64,000 nucleotides of DNA from Streptomyces sp. WM6378 (GCF_001279695.1 NZ_LGDD01000036.1:62001-126000), one strand, 5' to 3'; positions 25,931-38,965 are shown, counted from the stretch's first letter. The notes: generated from the letters alone by a model not told the origin. A program made the numbers and translations.

Positions 25931-26010
25931 TTGCGCATCGGCGGTTGATCATTGCGCGCAAGAGCGACGGATGGGTGTTTGTTGCACATCAACGTTCGAT
26001 CCGTGCGCAA
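25931..26010. promoter_or_regulatory. TTGCGC boxes upstream of the amino acid permease (candidate Lrp boxes)
   Basis: TTGCGC at 25931, a perfect palindrome TTGCGCGCAA at 25952-25961 preceded by GATCA, and TGCGCAA at 26004-26010 lie 190-270 bp upstream of the permease start. GATCATTGCGCG here parallels GATTCATTGCGCG in front of the amidase gene. The remainder of this 362-bp gap (25743-26104) shows no gene or RNA structure. Confidence 0.45.
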
Positions 26011-26104
26011 GCCCTGCTCAGGGGCCTGTTCACAGCCCTGTCCAGTGGTCCTGGTCACGGGGCTGCCTTGACACTTCGTCAGGCCTGTTGCAGGGTCGCG
26101 CCCC

Positions 26105-29500
<3,396 letters not shown>

Positions 29501-29571
29501 GCTCTGATGCTCCCATCCGATGGCGGTACGAGCGAATGCGTACCCGGATGTCTCCGGGTCACGATGGAGGC

Positions 29572-31116
29572 ATGCTGCTCGCCGACGTGGCCAGAACCTC
29601 GGCCGAGATCGCCGCCACCTCCTCGCGCTCGGAGAAGTCCGCGCTGCTCGCCCGGCTGTTCTCGGCCACCGAGCCCGACGAGGCGCCGCTGGTCGTCACC
29701 TATCTCGCGGGGCGGCTGCCCCAGCGGCGCACCGGGCTCGGGTGGAGCTCGCTCAAGGACCGGCCGCGGCCCGCCGCCTCCGCCCGTTTGACCGTCCGGG
29801 AGGTCGACCGGCGGCTTGATCGGATCTCGGCCGTGGCCGGAAAGGGAGCCCAGGGTGAGCGCAGGCGCCTTGCCGGGGAGCTCATGGCGGCGGCCACCGA
29901 GGAGGAGCAACACTTCCTGTTCGCGCTGATCACCGGCGAGGTGCGGCAGGGCGCGCTGGACGCGGCGGCCGTCGAGGGGCTCGCGGCGGCGGCCGGTGCC
30001 CCCGTGGCGGACGTGCGGCGCGCGGTGATGCTGGGCGGCTCGCTCGGCACCGTGGCGCGGGCGCTGCTCACGGAGGGCCCGGCCGCGCTCGCCGCCTTCC
30101 GGCTCGACGTGGGCCGCCCCGTCCTGCCGATGCTCGCGCAGAGCGCCAAGGACGTCGCCGAGGCGCTCGACCGGCTCGGCCCCTGCGCGGTCGAGGAGAA
30201 GCTCGACGGCATCCGCGCCCAGGTGCACAAGGACGGAGATGCGGTACGCGTCTTCACCCGTACCCTTGACGAGATCACCGAGCGCTTGCCCGAAGTGGTG
30301 TCCGTGGCAAGGGAGTTGACTGCGAGGCGCGCCGTTCTTGACGGCGAGGTGATCGCGCTCGGTCCCGACGGGCGGCCCCGTTCGTTCCAGGACATCGCGG
30401 GACGCGTCGGCTCACGGCTCGATGTCGCCGGCGCCCAGGACCGGCTGCCGCTCTCCCCCGTCTTCTTCGACCTGTTGTCGGTGGACGGCCGGGATCTGCT
30501 CGACCTGCCGGTGCGCGAGCGGCATGCCGAGCTCGCCCGCATCGCGCCCGAGCCCCGGCGTGTACGGCGGTTCGTGGTGGGGGATCCGGCCGATCCCCAA
30601 CTGCGGCTCGGCGCCGAGGAGTTCGCGACCGCGACGCTGGAGCGCGGGCACGAGGGCGTGGTCCTGAAGGCGCTCGACTCGACGTACGCGGCGGGGCGGC
30701 GCGGCGCTTCCTGGCTCAAGGTCAAGCCCGTGCACACCCTCGACCTGGTGGTCCTCGCGGCGGAGTGGGGGCACGGCCGGCGCACCGGCACGCTCTCCAA
30801 CCTGCACCTCGGGGCGCGCCGCGAGGACGGCACGTTCGCGATGCTGGGCAAGACGTTCAAGGGGCTCACCGACGCGCTGCTCGCCTGGCAGACGGAGCGG
30901 CTGCGGGTGTTGGCGGTGGCCGAGGAGCCGTGGGGTGTGCGGGTGCGGCCGGAACTCGTCGTCGAGGTGGCCTTCGACGGCGTACAGAGATCATCTCGGT
31001 ACCCGGAAGGGGTGACACTTCGGTTCGCACGGGTAGTGCGCTATCGCGAGGACAAGAGGGCCTCGGATGCGGACACGGTCGCGACAGTCATCTCACTGCG
31101 CGGCGGGAGGGATTGA
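29572..31116 (+). CDS. ligB: ATP-dependent DNA ligase (LigB type)
   Basis: 514 residues, starting MLLADVARTSAEIAATSSR. N-terminal DNA-binding domain (~1-180), then the adenylation domain with motif I EEKLDGIRAQ (nucleophile Lys210), motif III FFDLLSVDG, motif IV GHEGVVLKALD, motif V WLKVKP, and a C-terminal OB fold. Matches the length and layout of mycobacterial LigB (about 510 residues). The role of LigB beside NAD-dependent LigA is repair-related at best. Divergent from the RNase/barstar pair. Confidence 0.9.
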   Translation: MLLADVARTSAEIAATSSRSEKSALLARLFSATEPDEAPLVVTYLAGRLPQRRTGLGWSSLKDRPRPAASARLTVREVDRRLDRISAVAGKGAQGERRRLAGELMAAATEEEQHFLFALITGEVRQGALDAAAVEGLAAAAGAPVADVRRAVMLGGSLGTVARALLTEGPAALAAFRLDVGRPVLPMLAQSAKDVAEALDRLGPCAVEEKLDGIRAQVHKDGDAVRVFTRTLDEITERLPEVVSVARELTARRAVLDGEVIALGPDGRPRSFQDIAGRVGSRLDVAGAQDRLPLSPVFFDLLSVDGRDLLDLPVRERHAELARIAPEPRRVRRFVVGDPADPQLRLGAEEFATATLERGHEGVVLKALDSTYAAGRRGASWLKVKPVHTLDLVVLAAEWGHGRRTGTLSNLHLGARREDGTFAMLGKTFKGLTDALLAWQTERLRVLAVAEEPWGVRVRPELVVEVAFDGVQRSSRYPEGVTLRFARVVRYREDKRASDADTVATVISLRGGRD

Positions 31117-31120
31117 ACCG

Positions 31121-32470
31121 GTGGAGCAGGGTCACAGCGCGGTACAGCGGGAGCAGGCACGACGGCGGGCGCAGGAGGCGGGGCTCGCCGCCGCCAGGCT
31201 GACCGCCGAGGGGGTGCGGACGGTGGCGCTGACCTGGGTGGACGTCGCGGGCCTCACCCGCGTCAAGGTCGTGCCGACCACCCGGCTCGCCCAGGTCGCG
31301 GCCCACGGGGTGGGCATGTCGCCGGTCTTCGACGTGTACCTGGTGGACGACTCGGTCACCAGCAGTGCGCACATCGGCGGGCCCGACGGCGACCTCCGCC
31401 TGATCCCCGACCTCGACCGGCTCACCGTGCTCGCCGCGCAGCCCGGCTGGGCGTGGGCGCCGATCGACCGCTTCGAGCAGTCGGGGCAGCCCTACGACGC
31501 CTGCCAGCGGCAGTTCGCGCGCCGGATGACCGAGCGGGCCGCCGAGCGCGGCATCGAACTGCGGATGGGCTTCGAGACGGAGTGGATCGTCGACCCGCCG
31601 CTGGCGGGCCCGGCGTACGGGATGGCGCGGGTCGTCGAGCGCTCGGCGTACGTGGGCGATGTGGTCGGCGCCCTTGAGGCGCAGGGCGTCGAGGTGCTCC
31701 AGATCCACCCGGAGTACACGCCGGGCCAGTTCGAGGTGTCGGTCGCCCCGGCGGACCCGGTGGGGGCCGCGGATCTCGTGGTCCTTGTCCGCGAGACGAT
31801 CCGGGCGGTGTCGCTCCAGCACGGGCTGACCCCGTGGTTCGGGCCGGTCGTCGACCCCGAGGGCGTCGGCAACGGCGGCCATGTCCACCTCAGCCTCTGG
31901 CAGGACGGCCGCAATCTGTGCCGGGGCGGCGACGGCCCCTGTGGGATGACGTCGACCAGCGAGTCCTTCCTCGCCGGGATCCTCGACGCGCTGCCCGCGC
32001 TGCTCGCCATCGGCGCTCCGACCCCGGCGAGCTACCTCCGCCTGGCGCCGTCGCGCTGGGCCGGGGCCTTCCAGTGCTGGGGCCTTGAGAACCGGGAGGC
32101 GGCGCTGCGGTTCGTCGCCGGACCGCCCGGCGCCGAAGAGGCGGCGAACGCCGAGGTCAAGTCGTTCGACCCGGCCGCCAACCCGTACCTCGTGACCGGC
32201 GCGCTGATCGCCGCCGGGCTCGCCGGGCTCGACGCGGGCCTGCGCCTGCCCGAGCCGGTGTCGGGCGACCCCGTCAACGCCGGAGGTTCCCGGCGGCTGC
32301 CCGCCTCGCTGCCCGAGGCGCTCAGCCGCTTCACGGAGTCGGCGGTGCTGCGCGAGGCACTCGGCGACCGGCTCTTCGAGGCGATCGTCTCGGTGCGCCA
32401 GGCCGAGACGAAGCTCTTCGACGGCCACAGTCCGCAGCAGATCGCCGAGGCCACGCGCGGGAGGTACTGA
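31121..32470 (+). CDS. Glutamine synthetase-family enzyme (FluG-type C-terminal half)
   Basis: 449 residues from a GTG that follows GGGAGG ten bases upstream and 4 bp after the ligase stop. The GS fold is shown by MGFETEWIVDPP (metal Glu), GNGGHVHLSLW (metal His) and ENREAALRFVAGP near the nucleotide site. It belongs to the GSI-like group that includes gamma-glutamyl-amine ligases and FluG, rather than true GlnA. The immediately adjoining amidohydrolase makes a FluG-like pair. Substrate unknown; ammonia need not be the acceptor. Confidence 0.82.
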   Translation: MEQGHSAVQREQARRRAQEAGLAAARLTAEGVRTVALTWVDVAGLTRVKVVPTTRLAQVAAHGVGMSPVFDVYLVDDSVTSSAHIGGPDGDLRLIPDLDRLTVLAAQPGWAWAPIDRFEQSGQPYDACQRQFARRMTERAAERGIELRMGFETEWIVDPPLAGPAYGMARVVERSAYVGDVVGALEAQGVEVLQIHPEYTPGQFEVSVAPADPVGAADLVVLVRETIRAVSLQHGLTPWFGPVVDPEGVGNGGHVHLSLWQDGRNLCRGGDGPCGMTSTSESFLAGILDALPALLAIGAPTPASYLRLAPSRWAGAFQCWGLENREAALRFVAGPPGAEEAANAEVKSFDPAANPYLVTGALIAAGLAGLDAGLRLPEPVSGDPVNAGGSRRLPASLPEALSRFTESAVLREALGDRLFEAIVSVRQAETKLFDGHSPQQIAEATRGRY

Positions 32471-33559
32471 GTGCTGCCGCTCGTCGACCACCACTGTCAC
32501 GGCGTGCTGCGCTCCGACCCCGACGACGCCGCCTTCGAGGCGTTCCTGACCGAGTCCGACGCCCCGGCCGCGCCTGGCACCAGCTTCTTCGACACCCAGC
32601 TCGGCTTCGCGGTGCGCCGCTGGTGCCCGCCGCTGCTCGGCCTCCACGCACACTGCCCGCCGGAGCGCTACCTGGCCCGCCGCCGCGAGCTGGGCGCCCA
32701 GGAGGCCAACCGGCTGCTCCTGAGCGCCAGCGGCATCAGCACGTTCCTCGTCGACACGGGGCTGACCGGCGACCTGACGAGCCCGGCCGAGCTGGCCGAG
32801 GCGAGCGGGGCCGCGGCGCGCGAGATCGTACGCCTGGAACTCCTCGCGGAGCGCGTCGCCGAGGAGGTGCGGGATCCGGACAAGTTCCTGGCGACCCTCG
32901 CCGATGCGATCGCCGCCGCGGCCCGCACCGCGGCGGGCTTCAAATCGGTCGCCGCGTACCGGTACGGCCTGGACCTCGCCCCCGAGCCGCCGGGCCCGGC
33001 CGAGCTGCGCGCGGCCACCGCGGGCTGGCTGGCCGCCGGGGCCGGCCGGATCACCTCGCCCGTACTGCTGCGCCATCTGCTGTGGTCGGCGGCGGGGACG
33101 GGACTGCCGCTCCAGCTGCACACCGGGTTCGGCGACCCCGACCTCAGGCTGCACCGCTGCGATCCGCTGCTGCTCACCGATTTCATCCGGGCGGTGCGCC
33201 CGACGGGCTGCCGGCTGATCCTCCTGCACGGCTATCCGTACCACCGCAACGCGGCCTACCTGGCGCAGGCCTATCCGCATGTGTACGCCGACGTGGGCCT
33301 CTCGCTCACGCACACCGGGGCGCGGGCAGGGGCGGTGCTCGCCGAGTTCCTCGAACTGGCCCCGTTCGGCAAGCTGCTGTTCTCGACGGACGCCTACGGC
33401 CTCGCGGAGCTGTACGTCGTGGGGGCGCGGCTCTACCGGGAGGCCCTGGACCGGCTCCTGAACGGCTGGACCGGGTCCGGGGCGTGGTCGGCCGCGGACG
33501 CGCAGCGGGTGGCGGCGCTGGTGTCGGCGGGCAACGCCGAGCGGGTCTACGGCACGTGA
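32471..33559 (+). CDS. Amidohydrolase-family protein (FluG-type N-terminal half)
   Basis: 362 residues of TIM-barrel type. The metal motif LVDHHCHGVL sits at the N terminus; PLQLHTGFGDPDLRL and LILLHGYPYHRNAAYLAQ carry further His ligands and LLFSTDAYGLAELY the catalytic Asp. GTG 32471 directly follows the TGA of the glutamine synthetase-like gene, with GGGAGG as ribosome binding site. In fungal FluG the two domains are fused in the reverse order; here they are separate, coupled genes. Probably hydrolyses the product of, or makes the substrate for, its partner. Confidence 0.82.
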   Translation: MLPLVDHHCHGVLRSDPDDAAFEAFLTESDAPAAPGTSFFDTQLGFAVRRWCPPLLGLHAHCPPERYLARRRELGAQEANRLLLSASGISTFLVDTGLTGDLTSPAELAEASGAAAREIVRLELLAERVAEEVRDPDKFLATLADAIAAAARTAAGFKSVAAYRYGLDLAPEPPGPAELRAATAGWLAAGAGRITSPVLLRHLLWSAAGTGLPLQLHTGFGDPDLRLHRCDPLLLTDFIRAVRPTGCRLILLHGYPYHRNAAYLAQAYPHVYADVGLSLTHTGARAGAVLAEFLELAPFGKLLFSTDAYGLAELYVVGARLYREALDRLLNGWTGSGAWSAADAQRVAALVSAGNAERVYGT

Positions 33560-33561
33560 GT

Positions 33562-33589
33562 CGTACCGGGGGCGCGGGCCCCCGGTACG
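33562..33589. terminator. Bidirectional terminator
   Basis: CGTACCGGGGGC / GCCCCCGGTACG with a GCGG loop: a 12-bp perfect stem lying exactly between the stop codons of the convergent amidohydrolase and SorC-regulator genes. Confidence 0.85.
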
Positions 33590-34615
33590 TCAGATTCCAT
33601 CCGGGTCCGCGCGGTCGAGCGCGGGCCGCGGCTTGGGCCCGGTCTCGTTGAGCAGGAAGTCGGCCGCGGCCGTGTCCGTGACCAGGCTGGTCACCAGGCC
33701 GGAGCGGAGCACCGCGTCGATCGCCGCGGCCTTGCGCTGGCCCCCGGCGATCGCGACGACCTCCGGGATGCGGCGCAGCCGGTCCGCCTCGACCGTGATG
33801 CAGCGCTCGCCCAGGTCGCGGCCGACCCGGCGGCCCTCCGCGTCGAAGAGGTGAGCGGACATCTCGGCGGCGACGCCGAGCGAGGCGTAGTGCGCCCGCT
33901 CCTCGTCGGTCAGCATGTCGTGGACCGTGGAGATGCCCGGCTCCCACGAGCCGATGGACACCGCGGCGACGGTGACCTTGTCGAAGTACTCGAAGGCGCG
34001 GGCGATCCCGGTCTGGTTGCGCAGCGCGGCCGCGGTGGCCGGGTCGGGCAGCAGCATCGGGGCGTAGATGGGGTGGGCCTCGCCGCCGGACACCTGGGCG
34101 GCCCTGCGGACGGCCTCGACGGAGCCGCGCTCGGCGGTGCCCGCGTCGTACACACCGGTCAGCTGGACGACCGTGCAGGGCGGCAGCCGGTCGAGGGCGG
34201 CGGCCATGTGGATGGTGGAGCGGCCCCAGGCCAGGCCCAGGACGTCGCCCTCGCTGACGAGCTCGCCGAGCAGGTCGGCGGCCGTCTCTCCGAGGTTCTC
34301 CGGGTCGGGCGAGGTCTCCTCGCCCTCGGCCGGGGACTCGACGACGACCGCGTGCCGCAGTCCGTACCGGGCGCGCAGGGCGTCGGAGCGCTCCGCGTCC
34401 AGTTCGGCGGGGACGCGGATCTCGATCCGTACGAGATCCCGCTCCAGGGCGGTCTCCAGGACCCGGGCCACCTTGAAGCGGCTCACGCCGAACTCCTCGG
34501 CGATCTGGATCTTGGACTTCCCCTCCAGGTAGAAGCGGCGGGCCATGGCCGCCGCCTGCACCAGCTCCGCGGGTCCCATCCGCAGGGCTGACCGACCCGC
34601 CGACATTGCAGACAC
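33590..34615 (-). CDS. SorC/DeoR-type sugar-binding transcriptional regulator
   Basis: 341 residues. N-terminal helix-turn-helix (FYLEGKSKIQIAEEFGVSRF, residues ~28-47) and a C-terminal sugar-phosphate-binding domain (GDVLGLAWGRSTIHMAAAL, VVAIAGGQRKAAAIDAVLRSG). The GTG at 34615 is chosen because GAGGAG lies six bases before it; the earlier GTG at 34639 falls inside an operator-like repeat. It probably responds to a phosphorylated sugar; the neighbouring rpe gene, on the same strand upstream, suggests pentose phosphates. Confidence 0.85.
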   Translation of the reverse strand: MSAMSAGRSALRMGPAELVQAAAMARRFYLEGKSKIQIAEEFGVSRFKVARVLETALERDLVRIEIRVPAELDAERSDALRARYGLRHAVVVESPAEGEETSPDPENLGETAADLLGELVSEGDVLGLAWGRSTIHMAAALDRLPPCTVVQLTGVYDAGTAERGSVEAVRRAAQVSGGEAHPIYAPMLLPDPATAAALRNQTGIARAFEYFDKVTVAAVSIGSWEPGISTVHDMLTDEERAHYASLGVAAEMSAHLFDAEGRRVGRDLGERCITVEADRLRRIPEVVAIAGGQRKAAAIDAVLRSGLVTSLVTDTAAADFLLNETGPKPRPALDRADPDGI

Positions 34616-34630
34616 CGCGATCTCCTCACT

Positions 34631-34671
34631 GCTGTTCACAACTGCTGTTCACGCACCGGACTCGCTGTTCA
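34631..34671. promoter_or_regulatory. Three TGAACAGC direct repeats (candidate SorC operators)
   Basis: GCTGTTCA on the plus strand occurs at 34631-34638, 34644-34651 and 34664-34671, spaced 13 and 20 bp, directly upstream of the regulator's ribosome binding site. The position suggests autoregulation. Confidence 0.45.
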
Positions 34672-34731
34672 TCCTGTCAGATCCAACGGTCCTTGATCAG
34701 CCCCGAAGGGTTCCGTTCACTCAGTGGCGGC

Positions 34732-35415
34732 TCAGTGTGCGCACGCCCAGGGTGCGCTCGCCGTCGCCTGTTCAGCCAGGGAGCGCAGGGTGCGCACCGC
34801 TTCGGCCGGGTCGTGGGCTCCGTAGACGGCCGAACCGGCGACGAAGACGTCCGCTCCGGCCTCGGCGCAGCGCTCGATCGTGGAGGCCGAGACGCCGCCG
34901 TCGATCTGGAGCCACAGTTCAAGTCCGTGTTTGCTGATCAGCTCACGGGTCCGGCGGATCTTCGGCAGCATGATGTCGAGGAAGGACTGGCCGCCGAAGC
35001 CCGGCTCCACCGTCATGATCAGCAGCATGTCGAGCTCGGGGAGCAGGTCCTCGTACGGCTCGATCGGCGTCGCGGGCTTCAGCGCCATCGACGCGCGGGC
35101 GCCCTTGGCACGGATCTCCCGGGCGAGCCGGACCGGGGCCGCCGCCGCCTCCACGTGGAAGGTGACCGAGCCGGCCCCCGCCTCCACGTACTGCGGGGCC
35201 CAGCGGTCCGGGTCCTCGATCATCAGATGGCAGTCCAGCGGCGTCTTCGTCGCCCGGCTGAGGGATTCCACTACGGGCACCCCCAGCGTGAGGTTGGGCA
35301 CGAAGTGGTTGTCCATCACATCGACATGCAGCCAGTCGGCGCCTTGGACGGCCTTTGCCTCGTCGGCCAGCCTGGCGAAGTCCGCGGAAAGGATGCTGGG
35401 GTTGATCTGAGCCAT
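34732..35415 (-). CDS. rpe: Ribulose-phosphate 3-epimerase
   Basis: 227 residues starting [19 protein letters not shown] barrel with the metal and catalytic residues in [35 protein letters not shown] and QIDGGV. Interconverts ribulose-5-phosphate and xylulose-5-phosphate in the pentose phosphate pathway. ATG 35415 is preferred to the in-frame ATG 39 bases upstream because family members start [12 protein letters not shown]. The 234-bp gap behind it (35416-35649) shows no gene. Confidence 0.95.
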   Translation of the reverse strand: MAQINPSILSADFARLADEAKAVQGADWLHVDVMDNHFVPNLTLGVPVVESLSRATKTPLDCHLMIEDPDRWAPQYVEAGAGSVTFHVEAAAAPVRLAREIRAKGARASMALKPATPIEPYEDLLPELDMLLIMTVEPGFGGQSFLDIMLPKIRRTRELISKHGLELWLQIDGGVSASTIERCAEAGADVFVAGSAVYGAHDPAEAVRTLRSLAEQATASAPWACAH

Positions 35416-35649
35416 GCCCCAAGCCTGCCATGCCCTGGGCAACTTGCCTGCCACAGTGCCGGTCGAAGCCTGTCCGGATCCGTGCGGACCGGGCGATCCT
35501 GCCGATTCAGCGGGCCTCGTGACGTGATCCTTCGGCTGCCGGCGCGCGTGGCCGGAGCCCTTTCGACACGCCGACAGCCAAACCGTGATCCGCTCAACTC
35601 CCGTACAGGAGCGCCGAGTTCGGGCCCGGACGCATCCCGGCCCGGCTCG

Positions 35650-37107
35650 TCAGGCCGTGCGCCTCAGGAGCGCCAGGTACATCGCGTCCGTGCCGTGCAG
35701 ATGCGGCCACAGCTGTACGTCGGGGCCCTCTCCCAGGCCCGCGACGCCGGGCATGAGCGGGCGCACGTCGATCCAGTCGGCCTCGACGGGCTCGGCGCCG
35801 CCGCGGCCCTTGAGGACGTCCTCGACGACGATCCGCGTCTCCGCCAGGTGCGGCGAGCAGGTGGCGTACCCGACGACGCCGCCGACGCGGACCGCCGACA
35901 GGGCCTCGCGCAGCAGCCCGCGCTGGAGCGGAGCGAATCCCTCCAGGTCCTCGGGGCGGCGGCGCCAGCGGGCCTCCGGGCGGCGGCGCAGGGCGCCGAG
36001 CCCGGAGCAGGGCACGTCGACCAGGACGCGGTCGAAGGCCCCGGGCAGCCACGGCGGGCGCGTGCCGTCGGCCGCGATGACCTGGTACGGGCCCGGGTTG
36101 CCGGCCAGGGCGCGCTCGACGAGGCGGGCCCGGTGCGGCTGCTTCTCGGAGGCGAGCAGGGCGGCGCCGCGGCCGGCGGCCAGGGCGGCGAGCAGCGCGG
36201 CCTTGCCGCCGGGGCCCGCGCAGCCGTCCAGCCAGCGCTCGTCGCGGCCCTCCAGGGGGGCGTTGGCGAGAGCGGCGGCCACCAGCTGGCTGCCCTCGTC
36301 CTGCACGCCGGCCCGGCCCTCCCGCACGGCGTCCAGGGCTCCGGGCTCGCCGCCCTCGGCCATCCGCACGGCGTACGGCGACCAGCGGCCGGGCAGGCCG
36401 CCCTCCTCGCCGAGGGCGTCGAGGAGTTCGTCGGTGGTGGAGCGGCCGGGGCGGGCGACCAGGGTCACCTCGGGGCGCTCGTTGTCGGCCTCCAGGAGGT
36501 CCTCGATGCCGGCCCGGCCGCCGCCGAGGGCGTCCCAGAGCGCGGAGACGACCCAGCGCGGATGCGAGTGGACGACCGCGAGGTGGTCCTCGGCGTCGTC
36601 CTCATAAGAGGGCGCGACCTTCTCCAACCAGCCGTCGAGGTCGTCCGCCGAGATCTTCCGCAGGACGGCGTTGACGAACTTGGCCCGCCCGTCGCCGAGC
36701 ACCACGCGGGCCAGCTCGACGCTCGCGGAGACCGCGGCGTGGGTGGGGATCCGGGTGCCGAGCAGCTGGTGCGCGCCGAGCGCGAGCACGTCGAGCACCG
36801 GCGGGTCGACCTCGCGCAGCGGCCGGTCGATGCAGGCCGCGATGATCGCGTCGTACGTGCCCTGCCGGCGCAGCGTCCCGTAGACGAGCTCGGTGGCAAG
36901 GGCCGCATCCCGGGCGTCGAAGTTCCCGCCCTCGCGCGCCTTGCGGAGCAGCGGGGGCAGGACGAGGTTGGCGTAGGCGTCGCGCTCGTCGACGGCCCGC
37001 AACGCCTCGAAAGCGAGGATGCGGACCGGGTCCTTCTTGGGACGGCGGTACGGCTTGCCGGCCTTGCCCGCATTGGGGTTCGGGCTGCGACGTGGCGAAT
37101 CGTTCAC
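35650..37107 (-). CDS. rsmB: 16S rRNA (cytosine-967-C5)-methyltransferase RsmB
   Basis: 485 residues. N-terminal NusB-like RNA-binding domain (~25-165) joined to a Rossmann methyltransferase: SAM motif LDGCAGPGGKAALLAAL, motif IV VDVPCSGLGALRRRPEARWR and motif VI VGYATCSPHLAET, the two Cys being the catalytic pair of this class. The usual actinobacterial N-terminal basic extension is present. Start is GTG. It follows fmt by 38 bp, the order seen in many bacteria. Confidence 0.93.
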   Translation of the reverse strand: MNDSPRRSPNPNAGKAGKPYRRPKKDPVRILAFEALRAVDERDAYANLVLPPLLRKAREGGNFDARDAALATELVYGTLRRQGTYDAIIAACIDRPLREVDPPVLDVLALGAHQLLGTRIPTHAAVSASVELARVVLGDGRAKFVNAVLRKISADDLDGWLEKVAPSYEDDAEDHLAVVHSHPRWVVSALWDALGGGRAGIEDLLEADNERPEVTLVARPGRSTTDELLDALGEEGGLPGRWSPYAVRMAEGGEPGALDAVREGRAGVQDEGSQLVAAALANAPLEGRDERWLDGCAGPGGKAALLAALAAGRGAALLASEKQPHRARLVERALAGNPGPYQVIAADGTRPPWLPGAFDRVLVDVPCSGLGALRRRPEARWRRRPEDLEGFAPLQRGLLREALSAVRVGGVVGYATCSPHLAETRIVVEDVLKGRGGAEPVEADWIDVRPLMPGVAGLGEGPDVQLWPHLHGTDAMYLALLRRTA

Positions 37108-37145
37108 GTGAAAGGTGCTCCGCGGATCAGATGGGGCGAACCCCC

Positions 37146-38090
37146 TCAGCGTACGTCCGCCGCCCCCAGGCGCTCACCCGGGGCGATGCGGACCCCGCGG
37201 GCCCAGTCCGCGCCGCGCATCGGCTTCTTGCCCTGGGGCTGGACCCAGAGCAGTTCCACGGCGTGCGAGCCGGTGCCCACGTACACGTTGTTCTTGGCGA
37301 CGGAGAGCTCGCCTGGCGCGAGGTCGGTGCGGTCGGTGACCAGCGCCACCTGGATGAGCTTGAGGCGCTCGCCGCGGAACACGGTCCAGGCGCCGGGCGC
37401 GGGCGTGCAGCCGCGCACCACGCGGTCGACCCGCAGCGCGGGGGCCGCCCAGTCGACGAGCGCCATCTCGACGGTGATCTTCGGGGCGAGCGAGATGCCG
37501 TCGGCGGGCTGCGGGACGGCCTTCAGGGAGCCGTCCTCGATGCCGTCCATGGTCGCGGCGAGCAGCCCGGCGCCCGCGAACGCGAGCCGGGTGAGCAGGT
37601 CGCCGCTGGTGTCGGTGGGCCGGATCTCCTCGGTGACCGTGCCGTACACCGGGCCCGAGTCGAGCCCCTCCTCGATGAGGAAGGTGGCGGCGCCGGTGAT
37701 CTCGTCGCCCGCCATGACGGCGTGCTGGACGGGCGCGGCTCCGCGCCACGCGGGCAGCAGCGAGAAGTGCAGGTTGACCCAGCCGTGCGCCGGGATGTCG
37801 AGGGCGACCTTGGGAAGGAGCGCCCCGTACGCGACGACCGGGCAGCAGTCCGGCGCGATCTCGCGCAGCCGGGCCAGGAACTGCTCGTCCCGCGGCTTCA
37901 CGGGCTTGAGCACCTCGATGCCGGCCTCCGCGGCGCGCTCGGCGACCGGGCTCGCCACCAGACGGCGGCCGCGCCCGGCGGGTGCGTCGGGCCGGGTGAC
38001 GACCGCGGCGACCTCGTGCCGGCCGGATGCGATCAGGGCGTCCAGGGCGGGGACGGCGACCTCGGGGGTGCCTGCGAAGACGAGCTTCAC
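37146..38090 (-). CDS. fmt: Methionyl-tRNA formyltransferase
   Basis: 314 residues starting [16 protein letters not shown] (GTG). The formyltransferase domain has the diagnostic [40 protein letters not shown] region (read in pieces; catalytic Asn/His in NLHFSLLP) and the C-terminal tRNA-binding barrel follows. Formylates initiator Met-tRNA. First gene of the fmt-rsmB unit, divergent from the HTH gene. Confidence 0.95.
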   Translation of the reverse strand: MKLVFAGTPEVAVPALDALIASGRHEVAAVVTRPDAPAGRGRRLVASPVAERAAEAGIEVLKPVKPRDEQFLARLREIAPDCCPVVAYGALLPKVALDIPAHGWVNLHFSLLPAWRGAAPVQHAVMAGDEITGAATFLIEEGLDSGPVYGTVTEEIRPTDTSGDLLTRLAFAGAGLLAATMDGIEDGSLKAVPQPADGISLAPKITVEMALVDWAAPALRVDRVVRGCTPAPGAWTVFRGERLKLIQVALVTDRTDLAPGELSVAKNNVYVGTGSHAVELLWVQPQGKKPMRGADWARGVRIAPGERLGAADVR

Positions 38091-38283
38091 TGGGGGTTAC
38101 CTCGCTTTGTCGAGAGCAGCGTCTCAGTCTATGGGCCCCTGGGCGGCGGGCGTACGCGCAGGCGTCAAGGACGGTGCGGCCCTCCCGTCCGCGCTCTTAC
38201 GGCAGGGGCGTACGGGGACTTGTGCGCCCTGTGCATATGCCCATACGCCCCCGCAGCGTGACCACAACAGCGGGTAGCGCGTT

Positions 38284-38324
38284 GGTCAAGAGAGATTGAC
38301 CGAACCGGGCCGCTTCTGCGGCCC
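38284..38324. promoter_or_regulatory. Operator-like dyad and hairpin in the fmt/HTH divergent region
   Basis: GGTCAA-N6-TTGACC (38284-38289, 38296-38301) is a perfect inverted repeat, followed by the hairpin GGGCCGC-TTCT-GCGGCCC (38307-38324). Both lie in the 335-bp region 38091-38425, upstream of the HTH gene and possibly in its leader. No other feature was recognised in that gap. Confidence 0.35.
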
Positions 38325-38425
38325 GCGCCATTTCAGCACTACCAGCACGTCAACACAGCACGGCAGAACGCAACACAAGCACCGTCTTCACCATCCCTTT
38401 CATCGCCGGTTCGAGAGGCTTGCTC

Positions 38426-38965
38426 ATGGCCGACCACGCAACCCACGACGCCCAAGCGCGGGCCAGCCTGCACCTGTTGGTGCGGGACATCGAGCGGGTC
38501 CGCCGGCAGGTGGACGCACTGCGCACCCTCACCGCGCAGCTGGGCAACGTCTACCGCCCGCGCCGCTCCGGCCCTTCCACGGGCTTCGTCGTGTACGGAC
38601 GCGCCCCGGCCCCGACCGTACGACTCGCCCAGGAGCTGCGGGACAGCGTCGAGACGCTGGTGACCGCGGCCGTGGACTTCGACCGCTCCCTCGGCTTCTC
38701 CTGGGACGCGGTGGGCTCGGCGCTCGGCGTCACCAAGCAGGCGGTGCACCGCCGTTACGGGTCCCGCCGGGCGACCGCCCCGGCCGCGGGCCAGGTGGAC
38801 ACCGAGCGTCCGGTCGAGGCCGCGCCGACCCGCACGCTGCCGCCGCTGCCCCCCATGCCCGCGGTGCCCGCCGCCCGTTCGATGCCGCCGCAGCCGACGG
38901 CGAGCAGCCAGTCCCTGCGCGAGGAGGTCCGCACCAGCGCCTTCCCCGGCCCCCGCAACGGGTGA
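38426..38965 (+). CDS. Conserved HTH protein of unknown role
   Basis: 179 residues. The N-terminal half is helical ([21 protein letters not shown]); residues ~95-115 ([20 protein letters not shown]) form a good helix-turn-helix; the C-terminal third is Pro/Ala-rich and probably disordered. It sits between fmt and priA as in other Streptomyces. DNA binding is likely; targets are unknown. The ATG at 38426 follows GAGAGG. A run of dissimilar longer frame overlaps it but lacks family support. Confidence 0.75.
   Translation: MADHATHDAQARASLHLLVRDIERVRRQVDALRTLTAQLGNVYRPRRSGPSTGFVVYGRAPAPTVRLAQELRDSVETLVTAAVDFDRSLGFSWDAVGSALGVTKQAVHRRYGSRRATAPAAGQVDTERPVEAAPTRTLPPLPPMPAVPAARSMPPQPTASSQSLREEVRTSAFPGPRNG

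Noticed and set aside
34606..38277. 1223-codon plus-strand open frame opposite rpe, rsmB and fmt
   Set aside because: Antisense shadow of three well-recognised enzymes.
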